Below are positions 36,201 to 47,984 of a stretch of 64,000 bases of DNA, in pieces. The stretch lies in assembly GCF_033568475.1 (NCBI RefSeq), contig NC_133120.1:172763991-172827990 (forward strand). The letters run 5' to 3'. The notes beneath the pieces are model-generated. The model was not told the origin of the DNA. It did not search any database and worked only from the letters and a program-made list of their open reading frames with translations. Source of the stretch: Henckelia pumila (Eukaryota; Streptophyta; Magnoliopsida; Lamiales; Gesneriaceae). Positions within the stretch are counted from its first letter, which is position 1, and each line of letters begins with the position of its first letter. The translations under genes were made by a program, and so were the position numbers.

Positions 36201-39200
36201 GGTCATGAGGAGTGAGTTAGGGAAGCCTTAGCATTAAGAGTGCCAAAACAAAATTTTCTAGTCTATGCGGTTCGCTTCTAGGAAATAGGTCTGGCCGTGA
36301 CATCCTTGAGGTATGAACAGGGGCTACCCTGGCTTCACTGGTTATAGGTGATGTTAGGGTCGTGTCGATGCAAATTGGGCTTATTTCGGATAAGAATCGA
36401 GTAGGTAAGGTATGTTTTAAGTCGAAGTGTCATGAGCAGATTTTTCCGAGAAGTTAGGGGCTGTCCGGGAAACCAAATTGATCGTGATGTTCGGGTTGTC
36501 CAAAAAGGGTAAATACTGATCTTAGGTATGATATAAGATGTGTTTGAGGTGTCGGTTCGAACGAGAGGTCTTTTGGATAAGAATGGGCTAAGTTATGTAC
36601 CGTACGGGCCAAACGAACTTGTTAACCTTATCGGGATAAGTCTAAGTGATGCTAGAAAAGTCCTTAAACCTTAGGGTGACCACTTACACTTCGTTCATCC
36701 ATTAATTCAAAGTTTATACTATCTTTTGTGGTTCATGTCATTTTATTCATTCAACGCCCTATTCCTTCGTGTGCGTCGACTTCAAATCCACTTTTATTCT
36801 AGTCCCGAAGTTTAAATTAAAGAATGCATGTAAAGGTGAAAAATTAAATGTGAAAAGGTTAAATCTAATGAAAAATTAAAGAATGAAGTGAGTTGGTTGT
36901 TACTTAGACGTGGAATAATGGGTCGGGGGATGCCCTGGTTCATTTGCTAAAATTAGACGTGTAGTACGAGGTCGAGAGACATCTCGGTTTCTCTAACAAC
37001 CAGACGTGTAGTACGAGGTCGGGAGAAATCTCGGTTTCCCTACCAACCAGACGTGTACTACGAGGGGAGAAATCTCAATTTTCCTACCAATTTAAGGGCA
37101 ATGTGGGGCCTAGAGAAATCTTGGTTTCCTTGCCGGCACAGTACTGTAGCCATTCATCGATCAAAACCATAGTCACAATCGAGGATCTAAATTCACATGA
37201 TAATTGAGAAAGAGAAATGATTCATGAATGTTATATTTTCATTGCATATTGTGATTGTTTCAACTTCAGGCATGTTATTACATTTCATTCGTGAGAGTCT
37301 CATTGTATACTTAGTATTACTTTTAGTATGCTGCATATATTTTGAATCCTTGTTTTTTTATAGCGCAAATCTTGCTTGGCTTTTAGGCTCACTCCTATGC
37401 TTGGTGCATGTGAGTTTGCAGATGAGGCTGCGGGGCAGATCCTCAGAGTCTGTAGCATTCGGTGGCACGCCCTCGACCGTTGCCGCTCTTTTATTTTCTT
37501 TCGCATTATGTTATTGGAAATAATGAACTTATGTCGTTTATGTTTTCTCGTTAGTAGCAGGATGTGTTTTTCCCTCCGTTTATTATGGCATGTAAAACAC
37601 TTATTATCACATTTGCTTTGTGTCAGTTGATTCACTGAACATGTATAACTATTTATCTCGTGGTTGCCCTCTGTATGAGACATTTATTTAAATGCTGCTT
37701 TGAGACAGATGGTTTGGTGTTCAAACAAATAGGTCATGTTAATTTTTTTTTTAAAATTCGTATTTTTCTTTACTTATTAAATGTTAGTAGTTAGAGTCGT
37801 ATTACAATGACCGTGCTCTGATACCAACTGAGACGACTTTAACTACTAGCATTTAAATAAATAAAAAAAAAATTGACATGACCTATTTGTTTGAACACCA
37901 ATCCACCTATCTCAAAGTAGCAGTTTAATAAACAACCACGAGGTAAGAAGTTATACATGTTTAGTGGATCATCCGACACATAGCAAATGTAATAATAATT
38001 TTACATATCATAATAAATTCAGGGAAAAACACATCTTGCTACTAACGGGAAATAAAAAACGACATAAATTCATTATTTCCAATAAGATAATGCGGAAGAA
38101 AAATAAAACAGCGGAAACGGTCGAGGGCGTGCCACCGAACACTACAGACTCTGAGGATCCTGTCCCGCAACCTCATCTGCAAACTCACCTGCACCAAGCA
38201 TAGTAGTGAGCCTTAAAGCCCAGCGAGTTTTGCGCTATATATAAAAAGATTCAATATATATGCAGCATACTAAAAGTAATACTAAGTATACAATGAGACT
38301 CTCACGAATGAAATGTAATAACATGCCCGAAGTAGAAACAATCAGAATATGTAATGAAAATATAACATTAATGAACCATTTCCCCTTTTCAATAATCTTG
38401 TGAATTTAGATCCTCGATTGTGACTATGGTTTTGATCGATCAATGACTACAGTACTATGCCGGCAAGGATACCGAGATCTCTCCCGACACCACATTGCCC
38501 TTCTGAATTGGTAGGGAAATCGAGATTTCTCCCGACCTCGTACTACACGTCTGGTTGGTAGGGAAACCGAGATTTCTCACGACCTCGTCCTACACGTCTG
38601 GTGGGTAGGGAAGCCGAGATGTCTCCCGACCTCTTATTACACGTCTAATTTTGGCAAGTGAACCAGGGCATCCCCGACCCATCATTGCACGTCTAAGTCA
38701 CAACCAACTCACTTCATTCATTAACTTTTTATTAGATTTATCCTTTTAACTTTTCATCTTTTCATAATTTAAACTTCGGGACTAGAATGGAAGTAAATTT
38801 GAAGTCAACACACGCGAAGGAATAGGGTGTTGAATGAATAAACTGACATGTACCCAAAAAGATAATATAAACTTTGAATTAATTGATGAACGACGTATAA
38901 AGGGCCACTCTTAGGCTTATGGATCTTTCTAGCATTACTTAGACTTGTACGCAAAAAGGTTAAACCGGACGTTCGGCCCGTACGAGCCATAACTTAGACC
39001 ATTCGTATCCAAAAGACCTTCCGTTCGAACGGACACCTCAAACACATCTTATATCACTTCTAGAATCCGTATTTACCCTTTTATGACAACCCAAACATCC
39101 CGATCAAATTGGTTTCCCGGACAGCCCCTAATTTTTCGGAAAAATCTGCTCACAACACTTCAACTTAAACCAACCCTTTCCTACTCGATTCTTATCCGCA

Positions 39201-41857
39201 ATAAGCTCAATTTGAACCGACGCGACCCTAACATCAACCACAATCAGTGAAACTAGGGTAGCCCCTGACCAGACTCAAGAAGGTTACGACCAAACCCATT
39301 TACTAGAGGCGAGTCGCATAGGCTATAAAATTCTGTTTGGTTCTCCTATTGCTAAGGCTTTCCAAACCCTTTCCTCATGGCCTATCACACTAAAAATCCA
39401 TCCAATCACCCTCTAAGACTTCCTAAATGTCCAGCAAGAGCGTTCGAACCAGTCACTTGCCCGGTGCTAGCTCAATTCAAACGTTTAATCCCATACGATC
39501 ACCCTGCATCCTCAAACACTACAAACCAATACCCATCCAAAATTCTTCAAGTCAGCCCCTACTACTCATCTAACGCACTTCCAAGATCACATTTACATTC
39601 TAAATTCACCCCTTGGGCAGCCCCTTAACTTCCTCATCCATTTTAATCTTGATTTCAAACGCCCCAAACTCAAGTCAAATTGCAACATTTCAATACATAT
39701 ATATATATAAAAGGGCTAGCAAACACAATGTATAACATATAACCACCCCTATACACATTACATTGGATCGAAAATGGCATGCACAATCTGATTTTTCATT
39801 CAATACATCCAAATTTCCATTTAAATGCAAGAATCCCATCCATTCAAGTTCATAAAGTATGCTAGCAATGAAAAATGCACAAAGCCAACTTCAAGCCCCC
39901 TTTACTACTGAAATTCGAAACTCACACCCCATAAACACAAAATAATCTGCAAAATTCGAATTCAAAGAGAAAGAACCAAGAAAACATATATTTTATGCTT
40001 GAGTTTAAAAAGGGAGTGAAATTTCTTGCCTAAACCACTTCTAGAATCAAGGAAGGGGACGACTAGGCTGTAGGAAAGGCTCTACCAGCAGCTTAAGGAC
40101 CTCTCACAGGTGGTCTTCGGGGCAGCACGGCGGTGGCTCGGTGGCTGGCGGCGGCCGAAGTTGAAGGGGAAGAAGAATGGTGAAGGCCGAGAGGTTTAGG
40201 AAGGAGAAATGAAGATACCTTGAAGATTTCTTGGAGATGGAGTGAAGGGCGGCTGAAGTGTTTTAAATATCCGTGGGTTGTGTGTGTTGTGTGATGTTTT
40301 ATGTGTAGTGTATGTATAGGAAGGTGGTGTGAGTGTAGGGTGAGTACAAAAGTGCATTTTCACTTATAAAATTGCTACTTTTATTATTACAACTTTAGGA
40401 TTAGGATTTTGCACTCATTTTGAATTTATAAGTTTAAAATCCTTAATTTAAATATTACGAATAGAATTTCACTAGTCCGGGTCCAAAAAGGCAAATTTTA
40501 AGAAATTTCGAAAATTACGAGCAAAAATGCACCTACGCGATTTTCGTTACCCGGAAAATTTAAAAATAAAATTTTCTTTTTATTTTCTTTAACTCTCATG
40601 AATTTTAGGTCATAAAAATTTAGAATATGATGTTTTTTCGCCGTGTCCACCTGTACCGCGTGCCGGGGCCGAAAGTCACTAAGTTCAAGTATCTCAAGTA
40701 AAGAAATTTAAATATTTGAGCAATTAAATTCCAAAGAAATTTCAAAGCGTTTAATCCTCATGAATTTTAAGAATTTAAATACCGAGGCTAAATTAGGCAT
40801 GAAATTTAAATTATGGAACTTAGGCGTCACATACCCTTTCGTGAACAATCATTTAAATGATGTTTGAACACTTCAACTTTAGTTTTGTGAAATTCTAACA
40901 ATTTAATCCAACAAGGCGTTAACTAACCTCCCAAAACGGAGATTGAGTATGGTTTACTATGTTTGTGTTCCCAAGGCTTTATTTCCTACTTAAAAAATCA
41001 CTGGCTTTGCGGGGGAAGGTTATAGGCTAACTTTATTGTTGTTGCTTTGGAAACAAAGTAAAAAATAAGATTTTAGAGATGCGTTCTGAAAATATCTATA
41101 TGCTGGTTACACATTCCATTGAAGATGGAGATTTATAGTTGAGAATTGATACAGAGCATGAGTCAGTACCACTCATTTGTATGTCATACTTTAAAATCTT
41201 TCAGAGCATGTCTCTCCTTTGAGGCTCTCCATTTTTCTTTTCCTAATCGTGGAGTCCTTGTATATTCGCTATAAAAATCGTACACAGATTCATAATAAAA
41301 GGCGGTGGTGTCAGTTTGAACATCCTTTATCATCTTCTTCTTCGTTCAAGTTGAATGCTTACCGATATATCACGGTCTCTGTACCATCCCTGAGACGAAC
41401 ATTTCTTCCTCGTAGATAGCATCTTACTATGTTACTCTGTTTGGAATGATCTTGTTACTTCTCTTACTGATGATCTAATTTAGTGCTATGCTTCCTAACA
41501 CTGGGCAGCATACCCATTGTTCATTATTAATAGATCTCATATCTAATAGTAACTCTGTTTTGCGCCCTGTAATGGGTTTTTCAAGTGTTGTACCTTCTAG
41601 ATGATGAAGTCTCATTCTTTGCAGTGACTGCTGTTATCATGTTAATTTCCAACGTCCAGTTGGCCGTCTTCTGTGCTGTTGGTTTCAGTTATGCAGGTAA
41701 TTGCTTGTTCATTCCCTGCCTTCGTTTTTTGCATGATGTTGTTTTCACGATCATCTATTGTTCTGCAGTCATGATTTTACACTCCTCGTTTCGGAAATTG
41801 ACCCCTGCAAAGCAACCAGCTGCAAAAGGTGGATATAGAAGGAATGGCAGACGATAA
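30266..41857 (+). CDS. PRA1H: PRA1 family protein, PRA1.H-like (prenylated Rab acceptor)
   Basis: Small membrane protein of the ER/Golgi/endosome system thought to bind prenylated Rab GTPases. Exons are 30266-30711, 30978-31114, 41625-41696 and 41769-41857; GT-AG junctions join in phase (CT/G, G/TG, G/TC) to about 247 residues. The N terminus MVFTPNPLALSVPEP and PEFESWLRDSGYLE fit PRA1.H. Next come FNPFSKLTTDDFS, PWTTAFFG and RVHENVKRFARNYASLF, then two hydrophobic spans (FILFFACSLYQLPIALVG... and VIMLISNVQLAVFCAVGFSYAVMIL) and a basic tail (FRKLTPAKQP). In-frame ATGs also exist at 30206 and 30260; 30266 matches family N termini. Intron 2 is about 10.5 kb and full of mobile elements, while introns 1 and 3 are 266 and 72 bp. 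No coding defect is seen, but correct splicing over intron 2 is unproven. Confidence 0.92.
31671..31978. mobile_element. Solo LTR (308 bp, copia-like) in PRA1H intron 2
   Basis: Ends are TGTTAG...CTAACA with perfect 5-bp target duplicates GAAAT at 31666-31670 and 31979-31983. There is no internal region. The minus-strand reading (tgttaggagcttaggtcc ... gttgctaaca) looks more like a typical copia LTR, but direction cannot be proved. Confidence 0.88.
32132..32738. mobile_element. Non-autonomous hAT element with GC-rich ends in PRA1H intron 2
   Basis: Terminal inverted repeats are caatgttgtaaatggcgg (left) and, inverted, cagtgttctaaatggcgg (right), flanked by perfect 8-bp duplicates ATTGTTTT at 32124-32131 and 32739-32746. 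This is the hAT signature. The subterminal regions are rich in ccgcc/ggcgg repeats in both orientations around an AT-rich core. It is 607 bp, with no transposase. Confidence 0.92.
32867..35463 (-). repeat. LTR copy A of a 3-kb LTR family (truncated), PRA1H intron
   Basis: Nearly colinear with copy C (37829-40405), from gacgactctaactactagc to ttaggattttgcactc. The terminal tgaga and the final 425 bp present in C are missing. Orientation is minus if the primer site beside copy C defines direction. The left flank (32747-32866) shows no primer site. Its right end runs into the inverted copy B. Short open frames inside are not conserved between copies. Confidence 0.85.
35464..37800 (+). repeat. 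LTR copy B, inverted relative to A and C
   Basis: This is the reverse complement of copy A/C sequence, more diverged (for example ttaagctgctgg at about 35493 against ccagcagcttaa at about 35131, and ...ttagtagttagagtcgt near 37793 against acgactctaactactagc at 32869). With A it forms inverted arms of about 2.3 kb separated by about 0.35 kb. Its LTR end stops at gtcgt, 28 bp before copy C begins. Confidence 0.85.
37813..37826 (-). other. Primer-binding site beside LTR copy C
   Basis: Read on the minus strand, the sequence just after the copy C end is ...gtctca gt tggtatcagagcac, an initiator-Met tRNA primer site 2 nt from the LTR. It fixes copy C as a 5' LTR transcribed leftward. The internal region is almost absent: copy B starts about 14 bp further on. 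Confidence 0.85.
37829..40831 (-). repeat. LTR copy C, complete 3.0-kb LTR
   Basis: On the minus strand it runs TGTGACGCCTAAG ... AGTCGTCTCA, with TG/CA ends and a primer site directly after. It is 3003 bp, the longest LTR in the window. It contains the full stretch that copies A and B share, plus 425 bp at its 5' end (40407-40831) that they lack. No flanking target duplicate could be matched to the far side. Confidence 0.88.
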
Positions 41858-44800
41858 GACAGAATTATATTTGTCATGGCCTGTCTTCTTTGTGACAAAA
41901 TGCATAAAATGTCAGTAAGTTGATCTTTTATGGCCTGTCTCCGATTTTGGTTCCTGATTCAACTGCTAAGGGTACAGAATAAGAACATATGATTCAAAGC
42001 ATGCTAATAACTTATTTCACTCTAAACCTCTACAATCTTATTCATACTGAACATCTGGATAAAGTTTCAATTTTTCGTCCAAAACTAGGTCCACATTCGA
42101 GCCATCAATCTGAATTTATGAATTTTCTTGTCATTTTAAATATTACTTAACCTTATTCTATGAAGATGCACTGATCCATTGAGGCTATGATCACGTTAAA
42201 GGATTTGGTTTCAGAAATAAATAGGTGGTCTACGCACAGACGCACACAATGCAAGCTTAATGAGGAATACAAAATCACCTGGAATTGGAGAAAGTAATCC
42301 TATTGTGAAAATTAAAAAGACAATATGACGGGATAATTTCACAATTACAATTATATTAGTTTTGCTTTGTTTACAGTTTTTGAACTGGAATCTCATGATG
42401 GTTGGGTTTCAGTATTAATTTTGTCTCTTATATAAACTAGCACAGTTTCAAACCTTTGAATATTGATTTTATCCTTCATTTCCTTGAGTTATTTTAATTG
42501 AAAGATGGAAAAATCGGCAACAAATTGATTTGTTTAAAAATATTGATGAACGATATATTATATATATGCACAATGCATTATACATCTGCCCACGTCAAAA
42601 GAATTTATGTAGCGGAGATGTGTATTCACTATTTCTGCATCTTTATGTGATCACAAAATAATTGTTCCTTTTTAATTGTGAGATAATGGACTACACTAGC
42701 GCAGCAGTGCAGCTTGTTGCTAACTTGACTTAAACTATCATTTTGTTTTTGTTTGTTAATTCATTGATATAGTGCTGTGGGGATGCTCATCTTTGCCTTG
42801 CAATGTTCAATTTATTTAAGATTTCACTTTAACATTACAATGTTTTCCAGTGTTAGAATGGTTCGAAGAAAATGCAGTATAACATGGTTTTGAAGAACTG
42901 CGCACGAATGTAAAAGAGCTGGCTTCAACTTCGAATGCGTAAGATTGATCTATGTGCTACACCAGAGAATCAATCCTTGTGTGGTATTCACGGTGAGATA
43001 TATGGCTCTCAGATGAATTCCGTGTAGACCTCGTGTATATACTTTGCACATACATAATGGTAAGTATTACACGGGTTTCGTTTTCGCCAATGTAGCTTGG
43101 ATCAACTCAACTTATACTTGCCTTAAAAAGTAGTTGGACCAGACTGGGTTACATATTAAAAATCCTATTGAAAGGGAGAGAGATGGGGTGCTTCATTTGT
43201 TGCAAGCAATTCTTCATTAGTCACAAATATTTCTTGCTGTACACTAGAAATGTTGTTAACATGGGCACACTTTACTAATTTTCTTGTTCCATGAACGATT
43301 AATTGTTTATACTTTCTTCGCCAAGGTAAGTATATTAAATGTAACTTGTGTCTATAATTGTCGAGGTATTGAAATTTGAAACTCATGGCTTAAAATTTGA
43401 AACTTATAGCTCAAACTATGTCTATTGATGCTAATCCTTCTATCTCAATGCCAACTTTTAATTTCTCCATCAGAAATTTCATGCCACACTAGATGAGAAA
43501 TTTTATGTTATTCCGAGGATAATACTCCACAAGAGTACACGTAAAGTTGAATATTGTTCAGCACAGATCTATTGAAAAAAATGTGAACTCCACTTGTATG
43601 AATAAATGGCATCATTGAATACATTTTTTGAGCAACTTTTTTTGGGGTAGCATCTCATCTTTCTCTTTTCATATGCAGTAAACAAAATCCTTTTTGCTTG
43701 TCTTTTTTTAACAAAATAATTTTTTTTAAAATTTAAACAAGCACATGATTTGTACGTGTACTCTTTTGATGATTCTATTATTACAATTTTACTAAAGTAT
43801 ATTTGTCACTTTAAACATCGTGAATATTATATTTTTTTCACTAGTTTAATGATAATGCCATTTTTTGACATTAGATTATAAGACGTTACTTTTGCATTTT
43901 TAGAGCAAATGATTTTGTGTTTGAGTCTAAACTTTTATTTCAATTTTTTTTATTAACAATTGAAAAATAAAAGAATGAACTAAGGTCCAATCATTCTCTG
44001 TCCGAGCTTGATTCTGAATGAAGAGGTTTATTTTAAATAATTAATATTAATTATTTTGTGTATCGATGTAGCTTGAGCACAAACGCATAAAAGATCAGCT
44101 GGGCCATTTCAATACGATTGCCGAGTATAATAATCACCAAATGCCATTATAAAAATAAAAGTTCTTTAAAAAAGTCCTTTATTGAATGTATTTAAATAAA
44201 ATTTAAAAAATGAAATTTAGAACCTTATTAACTCTCCAAACAAATTATAAGATATTAGTGCCAGTGTGCATGCAATAATTATTTTTTTTTAAAAAAATGT
44301 GTAATGTTTTTGGAGTTTGGTTAATATTAAATAAAATTATGAACTACTACACTAAAAATTTTTGTAATTACTTTTGATATTTTTTAATTATTGTTTGAAT
44401 AATGATGGATGTTTTGAAGAAATAATGATGCAATTATATACATATTTACAGTTTATGATGAGTGTATTCTTAAATTTTAAAAAATGGATGAGATATAATA
44501 GTTATGATAGGTTGTTAAAATAGATTTTTCTCATTGTTTTTATTGAATTAAAAATATTAATTTTCTAAATTAATAGGCGTATTTTTGTATGTCAATCGGC
44601 TATTTACCAGTCAAACTATTGGTTCTTGGATCTAAAGAAAATTTGAGAAAGTTACAATAATCCATGGTAGTTATTTTCTTATATATCTCGCCGCATGTTT
44701 CTTCGTGATTTGGATCAAGTAAATTGTCAAATTTTAGTTTTAATAATCCTTGTTTGTTATACTTTTTTTTTTCTTGTCAGCTTGATTTTATGTAACAATT

Positions 44801-45286
44801 ATCTAACCCTAATATCATGATCACATATACAGCATCATATCATCATTCTCAATAAAAAAAATTATTATCAAATTTGAGTGATACATGGCTAGATAATTAC
44901 CTATATTGCAAATTACAAAATGCAAATGTACGAGATTAAAAAAATAAAGAAATAATTGTGTTTATTTATCTAGAATGGTGTGCTGAGTTGACAAATTTAC
45001 TAATTATAACCAAGGACAAATAATGCATAAAATTCAAAATAAAAAATAATAATGTTTGGGACCCATAAAAGATACGGTGGTGCTTGCCCCAGGGCGGTCA
45101 ATGCGGAAGTTTTTTGACGTACTGTCGGCTAACATATTCCCCCATATCTATCAACTTCATTTTCTTTCTCCTTCCCACTTAAAATGCCTTAATATATGGG
45201 TACATTTCTTTAAAAAAAATTTAGATCTCTTATAGGGTATTACATTTAAGGTGGTTGAATTAAATCTATATATATATATATATATA
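41858..45286. other. Intergenic region, no gene recognised
   Basis: This follows the PRA1H stop codon. The first few hundred bases should include its 3' UTR. The rest is AT-rich with short non-conserved frames. The stretch 42840-43110 is less AT-rich, but I could not link it to any family. No RNA gene was seen. Confidence 0.5.
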
Positions 45287-45467
45287 GAAAAATGCTACAT
45301 GTATATGAAAGGTTACACATTGGGTTACACACTCCACTTGAAATTACAAAATCATTCTTCTATTTTATTTGAAAAAAATTCTTTCCAAAATACATCAATG
45401 ATATTTATGTAATGTCAAGTGTAACATGTAACCCAACATGTAACCCTCCGTGTACATGTAGTATCAC

Positions 45468-45469
<2 letters not shown>
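45287..45469. mobile_element. MITE with long terminal inverted repeats inside a TA microsatellite
   Basis: Left aatgctacatgtatatgaaagg followed by ttacacattgggttacac is mirrored on the right by gtaacatgtaacccaacatg and taaccctccgtgtacatgtagtat, giving inverted ends of about 45 bp with a few mismatches. Both sides are (TA)n, fitting insertion at TA. It is 183 bp, non-coding. A Stowaway/Tc1-mariner type is possible. Confidence 0.75.

Positions 45470-45513
<44 letters not shown>
45470..45513. repeat. (TA)n microsatellite
   Basis: About 22 uninterrupted ta units follow the MITE; a shorter (ta)n run lies on its other side (about 45268-45286). Confidence 0.95.
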
Positions 45514-45515
<2 letters not shown>

Positions 45516-46601
45516 GTACATTATACATCTATCAATGCTACGCACACGAATTATATGAGCAACCAAGGAGTATGTTTTTTGTGATTTTTATATGTGAAAC
45601 GAGTCAATCTTATTTAATTTTTAATAAAAAAATATTGTTGGTATAAAAAATAATATTTTTTTATAGCTAAGATAAATAAGAGATTTGTTTTACAAAATTA
45701 ACCAATGAGACCGTCTTACGTGAGTTTTTGTGATAAGTGATGTACATATATCATGTATTATGTATATAAAATATAATATTTGTTTTTACAAATATTTTAT
45801 TTTAATTTTTTTTCCTATTTTTCTATTTGATAGTTCAGTGGTTTCTTTTTTATAATGAAAACTTCGATATATATGGGTGAAATTTCTGTCATGAATTATC
45901 AAATCCAGCTCTGCTTCGAACTTATTTAGGCTTGATTATCGCTTCATGACATGAAATATCTAAAACAAAGGCAAAACAAAAATTTTATACTATCATCAAA
46001 TAAGAAGCTGTGATTATATGAAAAAGAAAACACAAAATAAATACAACTATAACAATTTATTATGCCCATAATATTAATTTGTACTGCATTTCAATTTTTG
46101 GTGTGAGTAATTATTCAACCTATAAGACCTACCTATTCAAAGTATTGAATTCACATTATGTGATTTCATTAGGTTGGTATACCTACCTTTTATTTTTTAT
46201 CCATTTTTTCCTCCAACATTCACACATCATTTGACGTACCCTAAGATATTACCAAAGATAGTAATCCCTTCTCTCTCTCTCTCTCTATGCATATTTGAAA
46301 ATATTTATGTGTGTTTTAAAAAAAAAAAAATTTATATGTTTTTCATATATTAAATACACAAAAAAATATTTTTTTTTTTCAATTTTTTTAACTTCCCCTA
46401 CACAAATGTGTCGAGTCCTCAACAATATACAATTTATCTAAACTTAACTAACTAAACATCTCACATAGCTGGTGAGATTCATTTAAAGACTTCTGAGATA
46501 TTAATTGGGATCTCACTCTTACCTCTAGGATAATAAATAATTGAGAACTCAATTTGATTCTAAATCGAATTTCTCTTCTGCCCTTGATCAGAGCATAAAT
46601 A
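45514..46601. other. AT-rich intergenic sequence, nothing recognised
   Basis: No coding frame. There is a (CT)n tract at about 46270-46286 and A/T runs near 46318-46390. It ends at the target site aaata of the Gyp-1 insertion. Confidence 0.5.
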
Positions 46602-46674
46602 TGTAGTGACCCGCAATTAATCAAGATAATTAAGGAAATTAATTACTAAATTTTGCCTAAAATTATCCAAAGTG

Positions 46675-46873
46675 GATCGGAAGCTCCGAAGCACAGATCG
46701 GAAGCTCCGATCGGTATCGGACGTTCCGTTGGAGGATCGGACGTTCCGTTCTGGCTAGGGCTGGCATCATCACCGACGTCAGCAAGATGACGTCACTGCT
46801 TACGCATGTGAGGTGACATCGGACGTTTCGATGTCACGATCGGACGCTCCGTTCGCGATCGGACGTTCCGATC
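46675..46873. repeat. U3 near-palindromic repeat cluster (gatcggacgttccg type), 5' LTR
   Basis: Several copies of gatcggaagctccga and gatcggacgttccg(at) lie in the 200 bp before the TATA box. Many copies are imperfect palindromes (tcgga...tccga). The 3' LTR has one more unit. The position upstream of the core promoter suggests enhancer-like elements (inference). Confidence 0.8.
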
Positions 46874-46879
46874 GCCGTC

Positions 46880-46887
46880 TATAAATA
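46880..46887 (+). promoter_or_regulatory. TATA box, Gyp-1 5' LTR
   Basis: TATAAATA in ccgtctataaataagggg, directly after the U3 repeat cluster and identical in the 3' LTR (52886-52893). Confidence 0.7.
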
Positions 46888-47914
46888 AGGGGTCCGAGCC
46901 CTCATTCTGTGCACCGATTTCCCCTCCTTTCCTCTGGTTTTCGAACCTTCTTACTTAGATCTACGGAGTTCTAGGCATCCTATTGGGAATCCGGAAGTTG
47001 CCTAGCGATCCCGGCGTCGTAGCGGAGGTGTGCCTAAGTTTTGAGGCGATTCTACACCAGCGGACTGACGACGGACGAAGGTATAATTTGGCTTTCTAAA
47101 AATATTTAGGAGTATGAAATAGCTTAGTTAAGGCTTTTAGAGCGTTTATAGTGATGCATGGACTTTTGCATGTGTAGACGCAGTAGAGCAGACTTGTAGG
47201 CTTTGGACCTAGACGGGTGTGCTAGGAGTTGACCTGCAGTGTTAGAGGTACGTAAGTACTGACCGAGATAGCCGGCATGATATTTATACATATGTGTGTG
47301 ATGCATGATGTATGTGCTGTATTGGCTATGTTTTACTATCTTTAGCACATGCATATGTTTTTACGGAGACTGCATCGGGTATGATGTGAGTCATGACAGT
47401 TTCCATCAGTCGAGGCGATTCTTCCTGAGGATGCGATTCTTCCTGAGGATTCGTGTCTTGGGAATATACGAGTACCACGCGGAGTCGCTCTCTTGCCCGG
47501 TACTGTGTATTCCAGGCGCCATGAGTAAAGTGATTTAACCCTGATTTTTAAAGTCATGTGCATGCTCATATTTGTATTTATATCATTGCTTCCGTATTGA
47601 GCGTAGTTGCTCACGCCCTTTATGTTTCGTGTTTTGGGACACCTTGTGGCGAGTCAGGTCTGAGGCTAGACGGTCCCGGTGGTTCCCAGCAGGGTTGAGG
47701 TTGCTACCTTGCAGAGGTAGTTTGTTAGGGATTCTGATACCCTAATTTCGATTTGGTTGTATAAAGAATTATACGCTGTTTCTATCGTCGGTTGTATTCT
47801 GCCGATTGGATTTGTTGTAATTTGGAATTATCCGCTATTTAACTCTTTAATTGTTGTTGTTTGCGCTAATCACTCTGATTATGTAGTGGATCCAGGTAGG
47901 GTCGCTACATTTAT

Positions 47915-47928
47915 TGGTATCAGAGCGC
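47915..47928 (+). other. Primer-binding site of Gyp-1 copy 2
   Basis: TGGTATCAGAGCGC, 5 bp after the LTR end, complementary to initiator-Met tRNA 3' sequence. Confidence 0.9.
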
Positions 47929-47984
47929 ATTGCAACTGGGAATTAGTAAAATGGATTTTAAGAGTTGTCTGTTGTCATTGACAG

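Larger units (their letters stand above)
46602..47909 (+). repeat. 5' LTR of full-length Gyp-1 copy 2
   Basis: TGTAGTGACCC ... GGGTCGCTACA, 1308 bp. It is paired with the 3' LTR at 52588-53896 and very similar, apart from scattered substitutions, one repeat unit missing here in U3, and an extra 18-bp unit here near 47425 (cgattcttcctgaggatg). Left target sequence is aaata; right is aaatc, so 4 of 5 match. Confidence 0.95.

Noticed and set aside
42840..43110. Less AT-rich stretch considered as an exon of an unknown gene
   Set aside because: No frame longer than about 40 codons with splice support and no recognisable protein motif.
46675..46873. Regular short repeats in the LTR considered as a CRISPR-like array
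   Set aside because: Spacing is irregular, the units are near-palindromic LTR sequence in a plant genome, and no associated genes exist.
47915..47928. tRNA-like tggtatcagagc motifs considered as tRNA gene fragments
   Set aside because: They occur only right after LTR ends and have no tRNA fold around them; they are primer-binding sites.
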